The position numbers and the translations under genes were made by a program. From positions 1,922,001-1,986,000 of the forward strand of contig NZ_AP019308.1 in assembly GCF_003945345.1 (NCBI RefSeq): a DNA stretch of 64,000 nucleotides, in the 5' to 3' direction. Positions 18,938 to 28,648 of this stretch are shown here, in pieces (position 1 is the first letter of the stretch; every line of letters starts with the position of its first letter). The notes under the pieces are model-generated. The model worked only from the letters and a program-made list of their open reading frames with translations, did no database searches and was not told where the DNA came from. The stretch is from Paenibacillus baekrokdamisoli (GTDB taxonomy: Bacteria > Bacillota > Bacilli > Paenibacillales > Paenibacillaceae).

Positions 18938-20764
18938 ATGAATGGATTTCCTCATCGTATGCGCGTGGAGTCCGTGAAACCAAAGCGTGGGAGTATCTGG
19001 AGTATGTACAAAAGAATGTTCTTTCATGTTCGTGGTCAATGGAAGCTTCTGCTCATTGCTGCTATCTCCATTATTGCGGTTTCCTTGCTTGAGTTCGTTA
19101 TCCCTCAGCTTTCTCAATACACCATTGATCGCCTTATTCCGAATAAACGATACGATTTGCTGATTTGGATTGCACTAGGTGTACTAGTCACCGCTCTTCT
19201 ACTTGCCTTATTTAATTATTTGAGCGGAATAGCGATGGCATCCGTTGGCCAAAAGGCGGTCTATGATCTACGCAATCAGCTTTACAGCCATTTGCAGTCG
19301 CTAGATATCGGATTCTTTGATCGGAATCGCACGGGTGACCTGATGTCCCGAGTAACGAGTGATGTCGGTATGCTGCAGCAGCTGGTCTCTTCTGGCATGA
19401 TGTCAATTGTGACCGATACGTTTACTTTTGCAGCAGTCGCAATTTATATGCTTTGGATGGATTGGCAGCTAACCTTGATAATATTGGCAACCTTCCCGTT
19501 TATGATTCTGACAACACGCTTCTTCTCCAAACGCATTCGTGCTGCCTTCAAGAAAATTCAACAATCTGTAGCGGAGGTCACAAACCATCTGCAAGATACA
19601 TTATCGTCTATTCGATTGATGAAGGCTTTCTCCACAGAGCAATATGAGACAGAACGATTCGCTGATCGCAGCTCCGCGAATCGGCAGGCGAATCTGGATG
19701 CCGTTAAGCTCAGAGCGATATATGAACCGATCATTGATATGCTCAACTTCGCTGGACTTGCCATTGTATTAATTCTTGGTGCCAAGCATGTGATGGATGG
19801 CGGCTTGACCGTAGGAACGATTGTGGCGTTTCTCGCTTACCTTCGACTGCTGCAGAATCCGATTCGGCGTTTCAGCCGCACGCTTAATACAGTCCAGCAA
19901 TCAGCGGCAGCCTATGAACGAATTGTCGAGATTCTAGAAACCAAATCACAAGTCATGGAGAAAGCAAATGCGCTAGAGCTTGGACGTGTACAGGGACATG
20001 TAGTGTTTCATGATGTCAGCTTTGCGTATCAGCCTGAAGTACCGGTATTAGAGCACTTTGACTTTGAGCTTCTGCCTGGGAAAGTAACGGCTATCGTCGG
20101 TGCTTCAGGAGCTGGCAAATCAACGATTACGCATCTAATTACTCGGTTCTACGATCCACAGCAAGGAATGATTACCATTGATGGACATCCACTTCCGGAT
20201 ATCCAACTCCAATCACTGCGCCGTCAGATGGGAATTGTATCGCAGGATGTTGCCCTGCTCAATGGTACGATTCGCGATAATATTAGCTACGGTACGCCTC
20301 ATGCAACCGATGCGGAGATAGAAGCCGCAGCTCATGCAGCGAACGCGCATACGTTTATCACTTCTTTTCCCTTAGGTTATGAGGCGCAGATTGGTGAACG
20401 GGGCGTGAAATTATCCGGCGGTCAGAAACAGCGGATATCCATTGCCAGAGCTATCCTGAAAGATCCGCGCCTTATTATTTTGGATGAAGCTACCTCAGCT
20501 CTTGATACTGAATCGGAAAAAGCCATTCAAGATGCCCTTGTTCATCTGTTAGAGGATCGTACTTCATTGGTTATTGCACACCGATTATCAACCATTCAAC
20601 GCGCTGACCGCATCTATGTATTGGATCAAGGGAAGATCATCGAAGCGGGTACGCATGACTCCCTACTCGCACAGCAGGGTAAATACAAACAGCTTTATGA
20701 GCTTCAATTTCCTCAGAAATTGCGTGATATCCCCGCTGGAGTGGTCACAAGAGGAATGAAATAA
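18938..20764 (+). CDS. ABC exporter, fused permease and ATPase (multidrug type)
   Basis: A 608-aa half-transporter that works as a homodimer or heterodimer. The first 330 residues form a six-helix transmembrane domain; the ATPase has Walker A GASGAGKST, Q-loop GIVSQDV, signature LSGGQKQR, Walker B LIILDEATSALD and the His switch IAHRLST. It lies directly after padR and shares its promoter. PadR-controlled exporters of this kind often remove toxic lipophilic compounds; the substrate here is unknown. Confidence 0.92.
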   Translation: MNGFPHRMRVESVKPKRGSIWSMYKRMFFHVRGQWKLLLIAAISIIAVSLLEFVIPQLSQYTIDRLIPNKRYDLLIWIALGVLVTALLLALFNYLSGIAMASVGQKAVYDLRNQLYSHLQSLDIGFFDRNRTGDLMSRVTSDVGMLQQLVSSGMMSIVTDTFTFAAVAIYMLWMDWQLTLIILATFPFMILTTRFFSKRIRAAFKKIQQSVAEVTNHLQDTLSSIRLMKAFSTEQYETERFADRSSANRQANLDAVKLRAIYEPIIDMLNFAGLAIVLILGAKHVMDGGLTVGTIVAFLAYLRLLQNPIRRFSRTLNTVQQSAAAYERIVEILETKSQVMEKANALELGRVQGHVVFHDVSFAYQPEVPVLEHFDFELLPGKVTAIVGASGAGKSTITHLITRFYDPQQGMITIDGHPLPDIQLQSLRRQMGIVSQDVALLNGTIRDNISYGTPHATDAEIEAAAHAANAHTFITSFPLGYEAQIGERGVKLSGGQKQRISIARAILKDPRLIILDEATSALDTESEKAIQDALVHLLEDRTSLVIAHRLSTIQRADRIYVLDQGKIIEAGTHDSLLAQQGKYKQLYELQFPQKLRDIPAGVVTRGMK

Positions 20765-20812
20765 TCCGTTGCAGCTGAAATTCACATGAGCATCGCTAGC
20801 TTCTTGAGCCTG

Positions 20813-21206
20813 TTAATGACTGCTGAGGTGCTCGTGTATCAGCTTCCAACAGCCAGCAGTGTTCTTCACAAAAACGTTTGTCGCACGACCGCTGCCTGAT
20901 TTGAAATTACCTTCATAATAGCCTTCCCAACGGTACGTATAAATGCAGACTGCTGAACAGCTATCTGCGATTAACCATTGTACATCGGTCGCTGAATAAA
21001 TCTCATCCTTGATCATGTTCTAGGCATTCTCAAAGTACCGCTGAATCTCAGCCGTTGAAGTGCAGGATGTATCCGAGAACCAATACACCGCTTGAGAATC
21101 TATACACTCTTGGACCTGACTAAAATCATGCGAGTTAGTTGCTGCAATATATTTCTCTAATGCATCTATATAGCTCAATATCTTTCTTCCCTTCTGATTT
21201 ATTCAT
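20813..21206 (-). pseudogene. NTF2-like (SnoaL/DUF4440-type) protein broken by one amber codon
   Basis: Reading from an ATG at 21206 gives an N-terminal part (LEKYIAATNSHDFSQV, AVYWFSDTSCTSTAEIQRYFENA), then a TAG, then NMIKDEIYSATDVQWLIADS and GRATNVFVKNTAGCWKLIHEHLSSH in the same frame. The layout is that of NTF2-like proteins, where the residue at the TAG is expected to be Trp (FENAWNMIKDE). A single TGG-to-TAG change would explain it. It ends 16 bases upstream of the GNAT gene on the same strand. Could be a real pseudogene or a sequencing error. Confidence 0.7.
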
Positions 21207-21221
21207 CCTAGCATCGCTGGG

Positions 21222-21731
21222 CTAGAGATGCTTCCTGAAACCCTCAACCTGCTCATCTTTAAAACCTAATGCTTCATACAAAAGATGAGCTTCTTTTCTA
21301 TGCCCACCCGATACGAAAATCAAATAGTAGCAGCCTCGACCTCTCGCAAGCTCTTCAATTGCAAGCATCAATTTCCGACCTATTCCCTGTCTTCGTGCCT
21401 CAGTGGAAACAATAACATTCTCAATAACCATGAATGGCTTACAATCACCTGCTAGGTCGTAACAGATAACGCCCATGAGGGAACCAACTAATTTCTCTTC
21501 ATAAAAGGCGCCAAGAATTATATACTGATCGTTATTCTTAATGGCATTAAACGTATCTACCATGGCCGTATATTCTGTTTTGCGGTTTATTAAATCTTCA
21601 TACAAACGTGCTAAATCAGGAAGATCATCAAACGCAATTGTTCTAATCGTTATCAATGGATATAACAGCTCCTTTTGATTCGGAAATGGATCCACCTCAT
21701 GATCTACACAAGAAAAGCCGTTTATGAACAA
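21222..21731 (-). CDS. GNAT-family N-acetyltransferase
   Basis: A GNAT acetyltransferase of up to 169 aa. The acetyl-CoA motif is VIVSTEARRQGIGRKLMLAIEELARGRGCYYLIFVSG, followed by AHLLYEALGFKDEQVEGFRKHL. The frame opens with an ATG at 21731, but AAAAGGAG lies upstream of a TTG at 21656 that would begin LITIRTIAFDDLPDLARLYEDL, the natural GNAT N-terminus; the shorter form of about 144 aa is likely. The acceptor is unknown. Confidence 0.8.
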   Translation of the reverse strand: MFINGFSCVDHEVDPFPNQKELLYPLITIRTIAFDDLPDLARLYEDLINRKTEYTAMVDTFNAIKNNDQYIILGAFYEEKLVGSLMGVICYDLAGDCKPFMVIENVIVSTEARRQGIGRKLMLAIEELARGRGCYYLIFVSGGHRKEAHLLYEALGFKDEQVEGFRKHL

Positions 21732-21779
21732 GGTTCACCCACGGCTTCTATCCTATTCCTCTGTTCCTTGATTCGTTAC

Positions 21780-22520
21780 TTATTTTCGACCATAGGCTTT
21801 CGCATAACGTCTGATTTTCTTAAAGACAGAAGGATCGGAAAGTTTTCTGAATATATAATGATCAGGCCTCGTATTGACCTCCAGAATCCATGGCGTAAAG
21901 GTGTGGTCCATACCGACATCAACCCCAAGTTCACGGACACCAGGAAATTTCTTTTGCATCGCTTGACCGGTCTTTTCGCCCATATTCTCAAGCGCTTCTA
22001 TGGTTTTCGCATAGGTCTTTTTATCGGTTTGACTAGCTAAAAGCCGATTAATCGATGTTGGAGTGCCACCGCTATGATAATTCGTCACAATCTTGCGAGG
22101 AGCTGCTACACGACCGATGATACCCGTTGTTTCCCATTTTTTCCGAGGATTCATTTGAACCATAACACGCAGATCGAACCTGCGTCCTTTGTAGGTCAAT
22201 AAGTGAACCCCTCGTTGAATTAAATAGCTTTTTCCCTTGGTTTCCTTGCGAATGGCTTTATACATGGCAGATAAGGATTGATAAGATCTTTTATGCTTCA
22301 GAATTTGAAAATGGTAGCCTTGCTTGGTTTGTTCGACCCGCATAACGCCGAAACCAAACGTACCATGCTCTGGTTTGACATACACCATACCGAATTGCTC
22401 CAGCATCTTGCCCAGTTGGGAGAGATTAAACCGAACGGTCTTTGGAACTAATCGTTGTAACGTTTTGTCGCGTAATAACGCAGTAGTTTTTCTCCATTTG
22501 CTTCCGACATACTGAGGCAC
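21780..22520 (-). CDS. YheC/YheD-family ATP-grasp protein, spore-coat associated
   Basis: A protein of about 246 aa of the YheC/YheD family, typical of endospore formers and found with the coat. Visible blocks are GMVYVKPEHGTFGFGVMRVEQ, YLIQRGVHLLTYKGRRFDLRVMVQMN, and ELGVDVGMDHTFTPWILEVNTRPDHYIF, the ATP-grasp nucleotide and Mg sites. The frame reaches an ATG at 22553, but a GTG at 22520 has GGGAGGG six bases before it; I prefer that start. The role is unknown beyond spore association. Confidence 0.85.
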   Translation of the reverse strand: MPQYVGSKWRKTTALLRDKTLQRLVPKTVRFNLSQLGKMLEQFGMVYVKPEHGTFGFGVMRVEQTKQGYHFQILKHKRSYQSLSAMYKAIRKETKGKSYLIQRGVHLLTYKGRRFDLRVMVQMNPRKKWETTGIIGRVAAPRKIVTNYHSGGTPTSINRLLASQTDKKTYAKTIEALENMGEKTGQAMQKKFPGVRELGVDVGMDHTFTPWILEVNTRPDHYIFRKLSDPSVFKKIRRYAKAYGRK

Positions 22521-22617
22521 GTAGTACCCTCCCTGAATTGATGTTATCCTCATCCCATTCAGTGTATGTGTCAGCTAGTAACTAGGGGATAAAAATAGGC
22601 AAAGGTGTATGGGTTAC

Positions 22618-22920
22618 TTAATGCTCCTTTGTATGTTGTTTCCGCCGACGCGAAAGCGAAATCCCACCGAATCCGCTAATGACTGCGATATAGAATCCAG
22701 CATCATACCACCAACCCGAATTATGTGCTTCATAAATTCTGATGCTCTGCTTGAACAAGCCAATAATTAAGGATAACGGCGCCAACCAACCATGCCATAT
22801 TCCCCAAAAAAATCCGGCAGGGTGACTGCTAGAGTTCGTACCATCACCAGGTACACAGCCTGTTACGAGAACGAGGAAACAGATAAAAATAGTTAATAAC
22901 ATTAAACGTTTCTTTCCCAT
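22618..22920 (-). CDS. Small predicted lipoprotein/membrane protein
   Basis: 100 aa. The N-terminus MGKKRLMLLTIFICFLVLVTGC ends in a lipobox (LVTGC), so it is likely a lipoprotein, followed by two more hydrophobic segments (FFWGIWHGWLAPLSLIIGLF and YDAGFYIAVISGFGGISL) and a basic tail RRRKQH. The ATG has GGGAGGTGGACA before it. The arrangement WHGWLAPLSLI is shared by small Bacillales proteins of unknown role as far as I recall. Confidence 0.65.
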   Translation of the reverse strand: MGKKRLMLLTIFICFLVLVTGCVPGDGTNSSSHPAGFFWGIWHGWLAPLSLIIGLFKQSIRIYEAHNSGWWYDAGFYIAVISGFGGISLSRRRKQHTKEH

Positions 22921-23177
22921 TGTCCACCTCCCTACTACAATATATATGCATGAAGCAACTCAGCCACGCCATCAATTACATTCCTCATGCGGGCATCAAG
23001 TCAAGGCTGCCTTTGTAAAAAGAAAGGAAAAACCGATTATTAAGGCGTATAATATAGCGCATAGATGAATAATCCGGCAGGCTCATTATTAACAAGCATA
23101 ATGGAATTGAATGCAATCTACAATGAATTTAACTTCTAACTGTACCCATACACTATGCTATATAAAGGAGACAAATC

Positions 23178-24524
23178 GTGCTTAAATATACAAAACTTAT
23201 GAATGAAATCGAGCTGCGGATCAAGAATGGTGAGATTCGACCCAGCCAGCCTCTCCCGTCTATTCGCGAGCTGTCGTCCGCTCATGCTTGCAGTAAGAGT
23301 ACGGTTATCCGTGCCTATGCGGAGCTTGAGAAACGCCATCTCATCTACTCCATCCCGCAAAGCGGCTATTATGTCGTCCAAAGAAAATCAGATTCAAAGA
23401 ATCATGCAAGGCAATCTGTCATGGATTTCTCTTCTGCTGCACCAGATCCGGAAGTATTTCCTTATTTGGATTTTCAGCACTGTATCAATAAGGCAATCGA
23501 TACGTATAAGAATGAACTCTTCCAATATGGTACCTCACAGGGACTGCCCTCTTTATTGAATATCTTGACAAGGCACCTTGCCAACTATCAGGTATTTACA
23601 GATGCTAACGCTATCTTTGTGACCTCAGGTATACAGCAAGCCTTATCTATTCTTGCTACGATGCCTTTTCCAAACGGCAAACAGACTGTGCTGCTTGAAC
23701 AACCAAGCTACCACTTATTTATTGAATTCTTGGAGTATCATCATATTCCCGCTCGCGGTATCAAGCGAACAGCAAACGGCATTGATCTGAATGAATTGGA
23801 GCATTTATTCCGCACGGGTGATATCAAGTTCTTCTATACCATGCCGCGATTTCAGAATCCGCTTGGTACCTCCTTTGATCTGCAAACCAAAAAAGCGATC
23901 GCTGACTTGGCGAAACGCTACGATGTTTATATCGTTGAGGATGATTACTTGGCCGATCTAGAGAACGATTCCAAAGCAGATCCTATCTATGCTTACGGTT
24001 CCTCTCATGTCATTTATTTGAAAAGCTACTCCAAAATCCTGTTTCCCGGTCTTCGGGTAGGCGCAGCCGTCCTCCCAACCTGTCTTCATGAAGATTTCCG
24101 TATGCATAAGAAACTATCGGATATAGACAGCCCCATGCTCTCGCAGGCAGCACTTGAGATCTACATTCAGAATGGAATGTTTGAACGACATAAACAAAAG
24201 ATTAAAAACTCTTATTACCAAAGGCTGCAGCTATTGATGAAAGCATTGACTACAGAGAACGATACGAATTGTATTCAACATGCCATTGTAGCTGCTGGAG
24301 TCCACACCCACTTGATCCTGCCTTCAGAAATGAATATCGAGACACTTATTATGAAGCTAAAGAAAAAGCAAGTCATATTAGAGACGCCTAAGCAGCAGTA
24401 CTTGGCAGGCTTCGATGAGCAGCAGCTGCTGCTTAAACTAAGCGTTACCAGGATTGAAAAGAAGCATATTGAAGCTGGAGTCCGAATGATCTTTGAGGAG
24501 ATTAGAAAGCAGCTGCCAAAGTGA
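23178..24524 (+). CDS. MocR-type GntR/aminotransferase regulator
   Basis: A 448-aa regulator with an N-terminal GntR winged helix (LRIKNGEIRPSQPLPSIRELSSAHACSKSTVIRAYAELEKRHLIYSIPQSGYYV) and a C-terminal class-I aminotransferase domain. The PLP lysine lies in LKSYSKILFPGLRVGAAV and the Asp in VEDDYLADL. It starts at GTG with AAAGGAGACAAATC upstream. MocR proteins control vitamin B6, GABA or amino-acid genes, but no target gene is adjacent here: the 3' side is a dead transposase. Confidence 0.88.
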   Translation: MLKYTKLMNEIELRIKNGEIRPSQPLPSIRELSSAHACSKSTVIRAYAELEKRHLIYSIPQSGYYVVQRKSDSKNHARQSVMDFSSAAPDPEVFPYLDFQHCINKAIDTYKNELFQYGTSQGLPSLLNILTRHLANYQVFTDANAIFVTSGIQQALSILATMPFPNGKQTVLLEQPSYHLFIEFLEYHHIPARGIKRTANGIDLNELEHLFRTGDIKFFYTMPRFQNPLGTSFDLQTKKAIADLAKRYDVYIVEDDYLADLENDSKADPIYAYGSSHVIYLKSYSKILFPGLRVGAAVLPTCLHEDFRMHKKLSDIDSPMLSQAALEIYIQNGMFERHKQKIKNSYYQRLQLLMKALTTENDTNCIQHAIVAAGVHTHLILPSEMNIETLIMKLKKKQVILETPKQQYLAGFDEQQLLLKLSVTRIEKKHIEAGVRMIFEEIRKQLPK

Positions 24525-24539
24525 TAAGCTATGCGTGTG

Positions 24540-24800
24540 GTACGTTCTACCGTATTTAGCTTTTGAACAACCGCAGGATGGCGAGCATCGCCACTTCAGG
24601 CGGTTCTGGGACTTATCGTTCCCGTTAGGCTTCATCTTGTTGCCTTTTGGACAGATTGGAATGCCTGTCGCAGAAATCTGGATATCGTTTTCCGTTATCG
24701 TATTCTTTTTGCTCCGGCTGTTTAGATCGATAATGGGCTTGATGTTCTGGTGTTCGAGAAGCAAGGTAATCGCTTTGGCATCATGAGTCGTTCATGTCAT
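24540..24800 (-). pseudogene. Remnant of a DDE transposase
   Basis: Minus-strand reading gives HDAKAITLLLEHQNIKPIIDLNSRSK, then ISATGIPICPKGNKMKPNGNDKSQNRLKWRCS and GCSKAKYGRTYHTHS, a pattern seen in Bacillales DDE transposases (SAHDA...KPFIDLN...GTPICxAG...YRIKWRCP). Both ends are missing and the flanking frames are interrupted. It fills most of the 500-base gap between the MocR gene and the sugar ABC operon. Confidence 0.6.
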
Positions 24801-24982
24801 CACGAGTAACAAAGCGAAGCGGACGGAATCGTTCTGAAGAAGCGATAGCGTTCGCCTTTGTCTCCATATTTCTACCCCTAAGGGATAGAATCAAGAAATA
24901 GGGAGACAACAGTGATCGTAAGAATGATCCGTCCGAGCAGCGGCCTTCTACGTACCATCCCAATTCGGTTTGTGGCTGAAAT

Positions 24983-25010
24983 AAAAAATCCCCCTACGAA
25001 AGTAGGAGGA
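24983..25010 (-). terminator. Terminator of the mannoside operon
   Basis: Minus strand: TCCTCCTAC / GTAGGGGGA arms with a TTTC loop followed by six Ts. It lies about 30 bases past the stop of the solute-binding lipoprotein, the last gene of the operon. Confidence 0.8.
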
Positions 25011-25038
25011 AGTGACACCTATCATCTATTCAATGTTA

Positions 25039-26742
25039 CTAGTTAGGCATGGACAGCTTCACGATTTCTTTGCCCTTCAATTCATCATTTGCGAATTTAA
25101 GCGCTTCTGGATAACCCGTTTTGTTGATCTGTCCGCGAAGGTCATTGATGACTTTCAACGCCGCTTCATCGGATTTGGAGAAAACCGCTGTTTTCCATAC
25201 ATCACCGATTTGATCCATAGAAGGCTTCAATGTCTCCCATTGTGGAGATTTACTCATCACATCTGCTGGATTATACGCTGAGATCACGCTAATTCCATTC
25301 GGACGGAGAATCTTACGTGCTTTCTCCATAGTAGCAATCCGGTCTTGATCAGCCCAGATGTCTCCAGCTCCTAAAGAAATTGTACGATCTTGCCCACCAA
25401 GAGATTCGAATCCGATTGTCATCCCTTCATTTTTCTTCAATTTACCTGAAGTATCTGCAGTAAACTTATCAAACCATTCTTTCTTCGCTACTGGTTTGCC
25501 ATCTACCAAGTCCCAATGTGTGCCTTTGACACCATAACGAACTAACAGCGTGCCTTCATCAGAAGCTAGAAACTCCAGAAGACGAAGAGCTGCGTCCACG
25601 TTCTTAGCACTTTTCGTAATTACGGTTACGTTATTTCCTTGAATGCCTAGATCAACAGGGCGATTAGCCTCCGCTCCAGCGCGCTCCAATGGACCAACTG
25701 GGACGTAGTCGCTTCCTGGATGCGCTTTTACATATTCCTTAGATGCATCCAGAATGGCTGGATAATGTGCAGCAAGTACAGCAATGCGGCCTTGAGTGAT
25801 TTTTTCTTTTGCAATCGGGTCAGTCTGGGTAAAGGTTTCTGGATCGAGCAGCCCATCCGAAATCAGCTTACGATAATAAAGCGTATAGTCCTCATATGGC
25901 TTGGTAAAGAAGACATGCTCGAACGTTCCATCTGCTTTTGCTGGATAATCGGTGCCAAAGAACATCGTATTGCCGATACCGACAGCCCATCCGTTACTGA
26001 ATCCGCCAAGCGGCATAACGGGCATGCCGTTCTCTTTCAAGTTGGCATCCTTAATTTTCTTCAAGAAATTGAATAGATCATCCTTCGTTACGACCTTTTG
26101 TGGATCTACCCCAATCTTGTCGGCAATATCTTTGCGTACATAGAATCCGTACAACCAGTCTGTCGCATCCTTGTCTGTCGCAGGCTGATTCTGATACAGC
26201 ATATATTTCTTACCGTCAATGCCGCCAATCGCTTTGTCATACAAAGCAGGTGGGACATTCTCTTTTGCAATCGCTTTTGCAAGATTCGGATATTTGTCTA
26301 TTTTATCTGTCAAATCAACCAGCTGATCTTCTTTTGCTGCTTTGATAATACCATCAAGCTCGCCGCCCCAAGCGGGTCCCGTGTAGATATCAGGAAGCTC
26401 CTGCGTCGTGAATATGGTGTTCACCTTTTCTACTTCGCTTCCTTTGGTATACTCCCATTTCACGGTAACACCGGTTTTCTCTTTAATATACTCACTGACA
26501 GGAGTCATGTCTGTATCTGCTCCGGAAGAACCATTCCAGTTATGGAGGATTGAAACCGTTACTTGTTCCGTTCCATTGCTATTGCCATCGGTCGTCGTAG
26601 CTGTATTGCCATTCGTTGTCGTAGGTGTATTTCCAGTTGTTGACCCGTTATTACTTGAGTTGCTGCTGCAGCCGACGACCATCCCCGCAATTAAGCTTAC
26701 GGCTAGTAGTGCTTTTGCGCTTCCATACTTCTTGATTCTCAT
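25039..26742 (-). CDS. ABC transporter extracellular solute-binding lipoprotein (family 1, LipO/YtcQ-like)
   Basis: A 567-aa sugar-binding lipoprotein. Signal peptide with lipobox AGMVVGC, then an Asn/Thr/Gly-rich linker, then a family 1 solute-binding domain (VTVSILHNWNGSSGADTDMTPVSEYIKEKTGVTVKWEYTKG). The frame opens at 26802, but ATG at 26742 has GGGAGGG upstream and begins the signal peptide. It follows two permease genes and a GH38 mannosidase on the same strand, so it likely binds a mannose-containing oligosaccharide. No ATPase gene is present; these systems often share MsmX. Confidence 0.9.
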   Translation of the reverse strand: MRIKKYGSAKALLAVSLIAGMVVGCSSNSSNNGSTTGNTPTTTNGNTATTTDGNSNGTEQVTVSILHNWNGSSGADTDMTPVSEYIKEKTGVTVKWEYTKGSEVEKVNTIFTTQELPDIYTGPAWGGELDGIIKAAKEDQLVDLTDKIDKYPNLAKAIAKENVPPALYDKAIGGIDGKKYMLYQNQPATDKDATDWLYGFYVRKDIADKIGVDPQKVVTKDDLFNFLKKIKDANLKENGMPVMPLGGFSNGWAVGIGNTMFFGTDYPAKADGTFEHVFFTKPYEDYTLYYRKLISDGLLDPETFTQTDPIAKEKITQGRIAVLAAHYPAILDASKEYVKAHPGSDYVPVGPLERAGAEANRPVDLGIQGNNVTVITKSAKNVDAALRLLEFLASDEGTLLVRYGVKGTHWDLVDGKPVAKKEWFDKFTADTSGKLKKNEGMTIGFESLGGQDRTISLGAGDIWADQDRIATMEKARKILRPNGISVISAYNPADVMSKSPQWETLKPSMDQIGDVWKTAVFSKSDEAALKVINDLRGQINKTGYPEALKFANDELKGKEIVKLSMPN

Positions 26743-26807
26743 ACAAACCCTCCCGATTAGTAAAAATGTATGATAAAGTTCCAGATTGGAACGCTTATCC
26801 ATGGCTA

Positions 26808-27701
26808 TTAGCCTTTTACTGAACCAATCATGACGCCTTTAACGAAGTAGCGCTGCAGAAACGGATAGATACACAAGATTGGGAAGACGGTTATGACAAG
26901 CAATGCCATACGCAAGGATTCAGGTGTGGCGCCAACAGTGGTGCTTATTGTCTGCCCACCCTGCTGCTGCGAACGCTGCATGGAAGATGAGAGCGCTTCC
27001 GCTTCTGTCAGCAATTGCTGGAGCAAGGTCTGAACGGGAATCAACTTCTTATCGGTTACGTAATAAGCACCGGTAAACCAATCATTCCAATGAGCAACAC
27101 CGATGAATAACGCGATGGTGGCTAGCACAGGTCCCGATAAGGGAAGGATGATTCTCAAAAAGATTTGAAAATCTCCATATCCATCAATGCGCGCTGACTC
27201 CTCAAGCTCCTCCGGAATACCTTGGAAGAAGGTTCGAATGATGACAATATGCATGAAGTTAAACAGCATCGGGATGATATAGACCCAGAAGGTATTCGTG
27301 AGATGCAAACTCTTAAGGGTCATGAAATAAGGGATAAATCCTGCACTGAAGATCGTCGGCAGAAAGATATAAAAGGTGAAGAAGGTTCGGCCGGGCAGTG
27401 ACTTTTTGGATAAGGCATAAGCCATTAGCGTGCAGAGAGCCACATGAAGGAACGTACCCAACAAGGTCCGTGCGATCGTGATTTTATAGGCCTGCCAGAT
27501 CAATGGATTGTCGAATACCTGTACATAGTTATCTAACGTAAATTGACGAGGCAAGAAGTATATGGCACCCAGCATGGAATCTTTACCATCGTTCAAGGAG
27601 TACGCGAGAATATAAATAAAAGGATAAACCATCGTGAATGCAACCAACGCCAGAATGACGTAATTGAACAGACTGAATAGTGAAAAACGTTGTTTCCTCA
27701 A
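26808..27701 (-). CDS. Carbohydrate ABC transporter permease (YtcP-like)
   Basis: 297 aa, six helices. The EAA loop EELEESARIDGYGDFQIFLRIILPLSGPVLATIALF contacts the ATPase. C-terminus LQRYFVKGVMIGSVKG is typical of the MalG/YtcP branch. The start is TTG with AAGGAG nine bases upstream. It lies between the partner permease and the binding protein. Confidence 0.9.
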   Translation of the reverse strand: MRKQRFSLFSLFNYVILALVAFTMVYPFIYILAYSLNDGKDSMLGAIYFLPRQFTLDNYVQVFDNPLIWQAYKITIARTLLGTFLHVALCTLMAYALSKKSLPGRTFFTFYIFLPTIFSAGFIPYFMTLKSLHLTNTFWVYIIPMLFNFMHIVIIRTFFQGIPEELEESARIDGYGDFQIFLRIILPLSGPVLATIALFIGVAHWNDWFTGAYYVTDKKLIPVQTLLQQLLTEAEALSSSMQRSQQQGGQTISTTVGATPESLRMALLVITVFPILCIYPFLQRYFVKGVMIGSVKG

Positions 27702-27714
27702 CTCACATCACTCC

Positions 27715-28629
27715 TTAGAACAGAGTTACATCACTGAATTTACGGGCAATTCGGTTCACCGTCACAATCAGAATCAATGCGATCAGGCTCTGGAAGAGTC
27801 CAACCGCTGCAGCATAACTGAGACGTCCTGCCGAAATACCTGAATTGATTACGTGCACGTCAAGCACACTTCCAATTGCAGTTGTTGCAGGTCCATTCAG
27901 AAGTAGGAGCTGTTCATAACCAGCGCTCATTAGACTTCCTGTGGCAAGAATAAACAAGATCACAGCGATTCCACGGATGCCCGGCAGTGTCACATGCCAC
28001 ATTTGGCGGAAGCGACCGGCTCCGTCTATCTTGGCTGCTTCATACAACTGTTGATCAATACTGGAGATCGTAGCCATATAAATGATGGAGCTCCAGCCAA
28101 TATTCTTCCAGATATCCGAGCCAACGACGACTTGGTAGAACCAGGTTGTATTATTCAAGAACTGAATCGGACTCGAACCGAAGATTGAGGTAATCATGTC
28201 ATTGATTGGGCCTCCATAAGGAGTCAGAAGGCGCTGCATAAGAGTGATAACGACGATCCATGATACGAAATACGGCAGATATGAGAGCGTTTGCACAATT
28301 TTCTTAAATTTACGATTATGAACCTCATTCAGAAGAATCGCCAGTATAATCGGCATCGGAAAACCAATTAATAGCTTCATTAGACTGATGATGATCGTAT
28401 TGCGAATGATTGTTCCGGACTGGTAGTAATCAAAAAACTGGCGGAAGTACTTGAGCCCAGCCCAAGCACTTCCGGTGAATCCTTTGCTGAAAGTAAAATC
28501 TCTAAATGCGACTTGAATACTGTAGAGCGGGACATAAGAGAAGAGGAAGAACCAAATGATTCCAGGCAGCATGAATAGGTAAAACAGTTTATGCTTCCAA
28601 ATCCGTTTCCACAGTAGAGATGAAGCCAT
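27715..28629 (-). CDS. Carbohydrate ABC transporter permease (LplB-like)
   Basis: 304 aa, six helices. It starts KHKLFYLFMLPGIIWFFLFSYVPLYSIQVAFRDF, typical of the LplB branch; the EAA loop is QQLYEAAKIDGAGRFRQMWHVTLPGIRGIAVIL. The frame opens with a TTG at 28635, but that codon is too close to GGAGG; the ATG at 28629 has it nine bases upstream. It partners with the next permease gene 13 bases downstream. Confidence 0.9.
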   Translation of the reverse strand: MASSLLWKRIWKHKLFYLFMLPGIIWFFLFSYVPLYSIQVAFRDFTFSKGFTGSAWAGLKYFRQFFDYYQSGTIIRNTIIISLMKLLIGFPMPIILAILLNEVHNRKFKKIVQTLSYLPYFVSWIVVITLMQRLLTPYGGPINDMITSIFGSSPIQFLNNTTWFYQVVVGSDIWKNIGWSSIIYMATISSIDQQLYEAAKIDGAGRFRQMWHVTLPGIRGIAVILFILATGSLMSAGYEQLLLLNGPATTAIGSVLDVHVINSGISAGRLSYAAAVGLFQSLIALILIVTVNRIARKFSDVTLF

Positions 28630-28648
28630 ATCCAACTACCTCCTTCCA

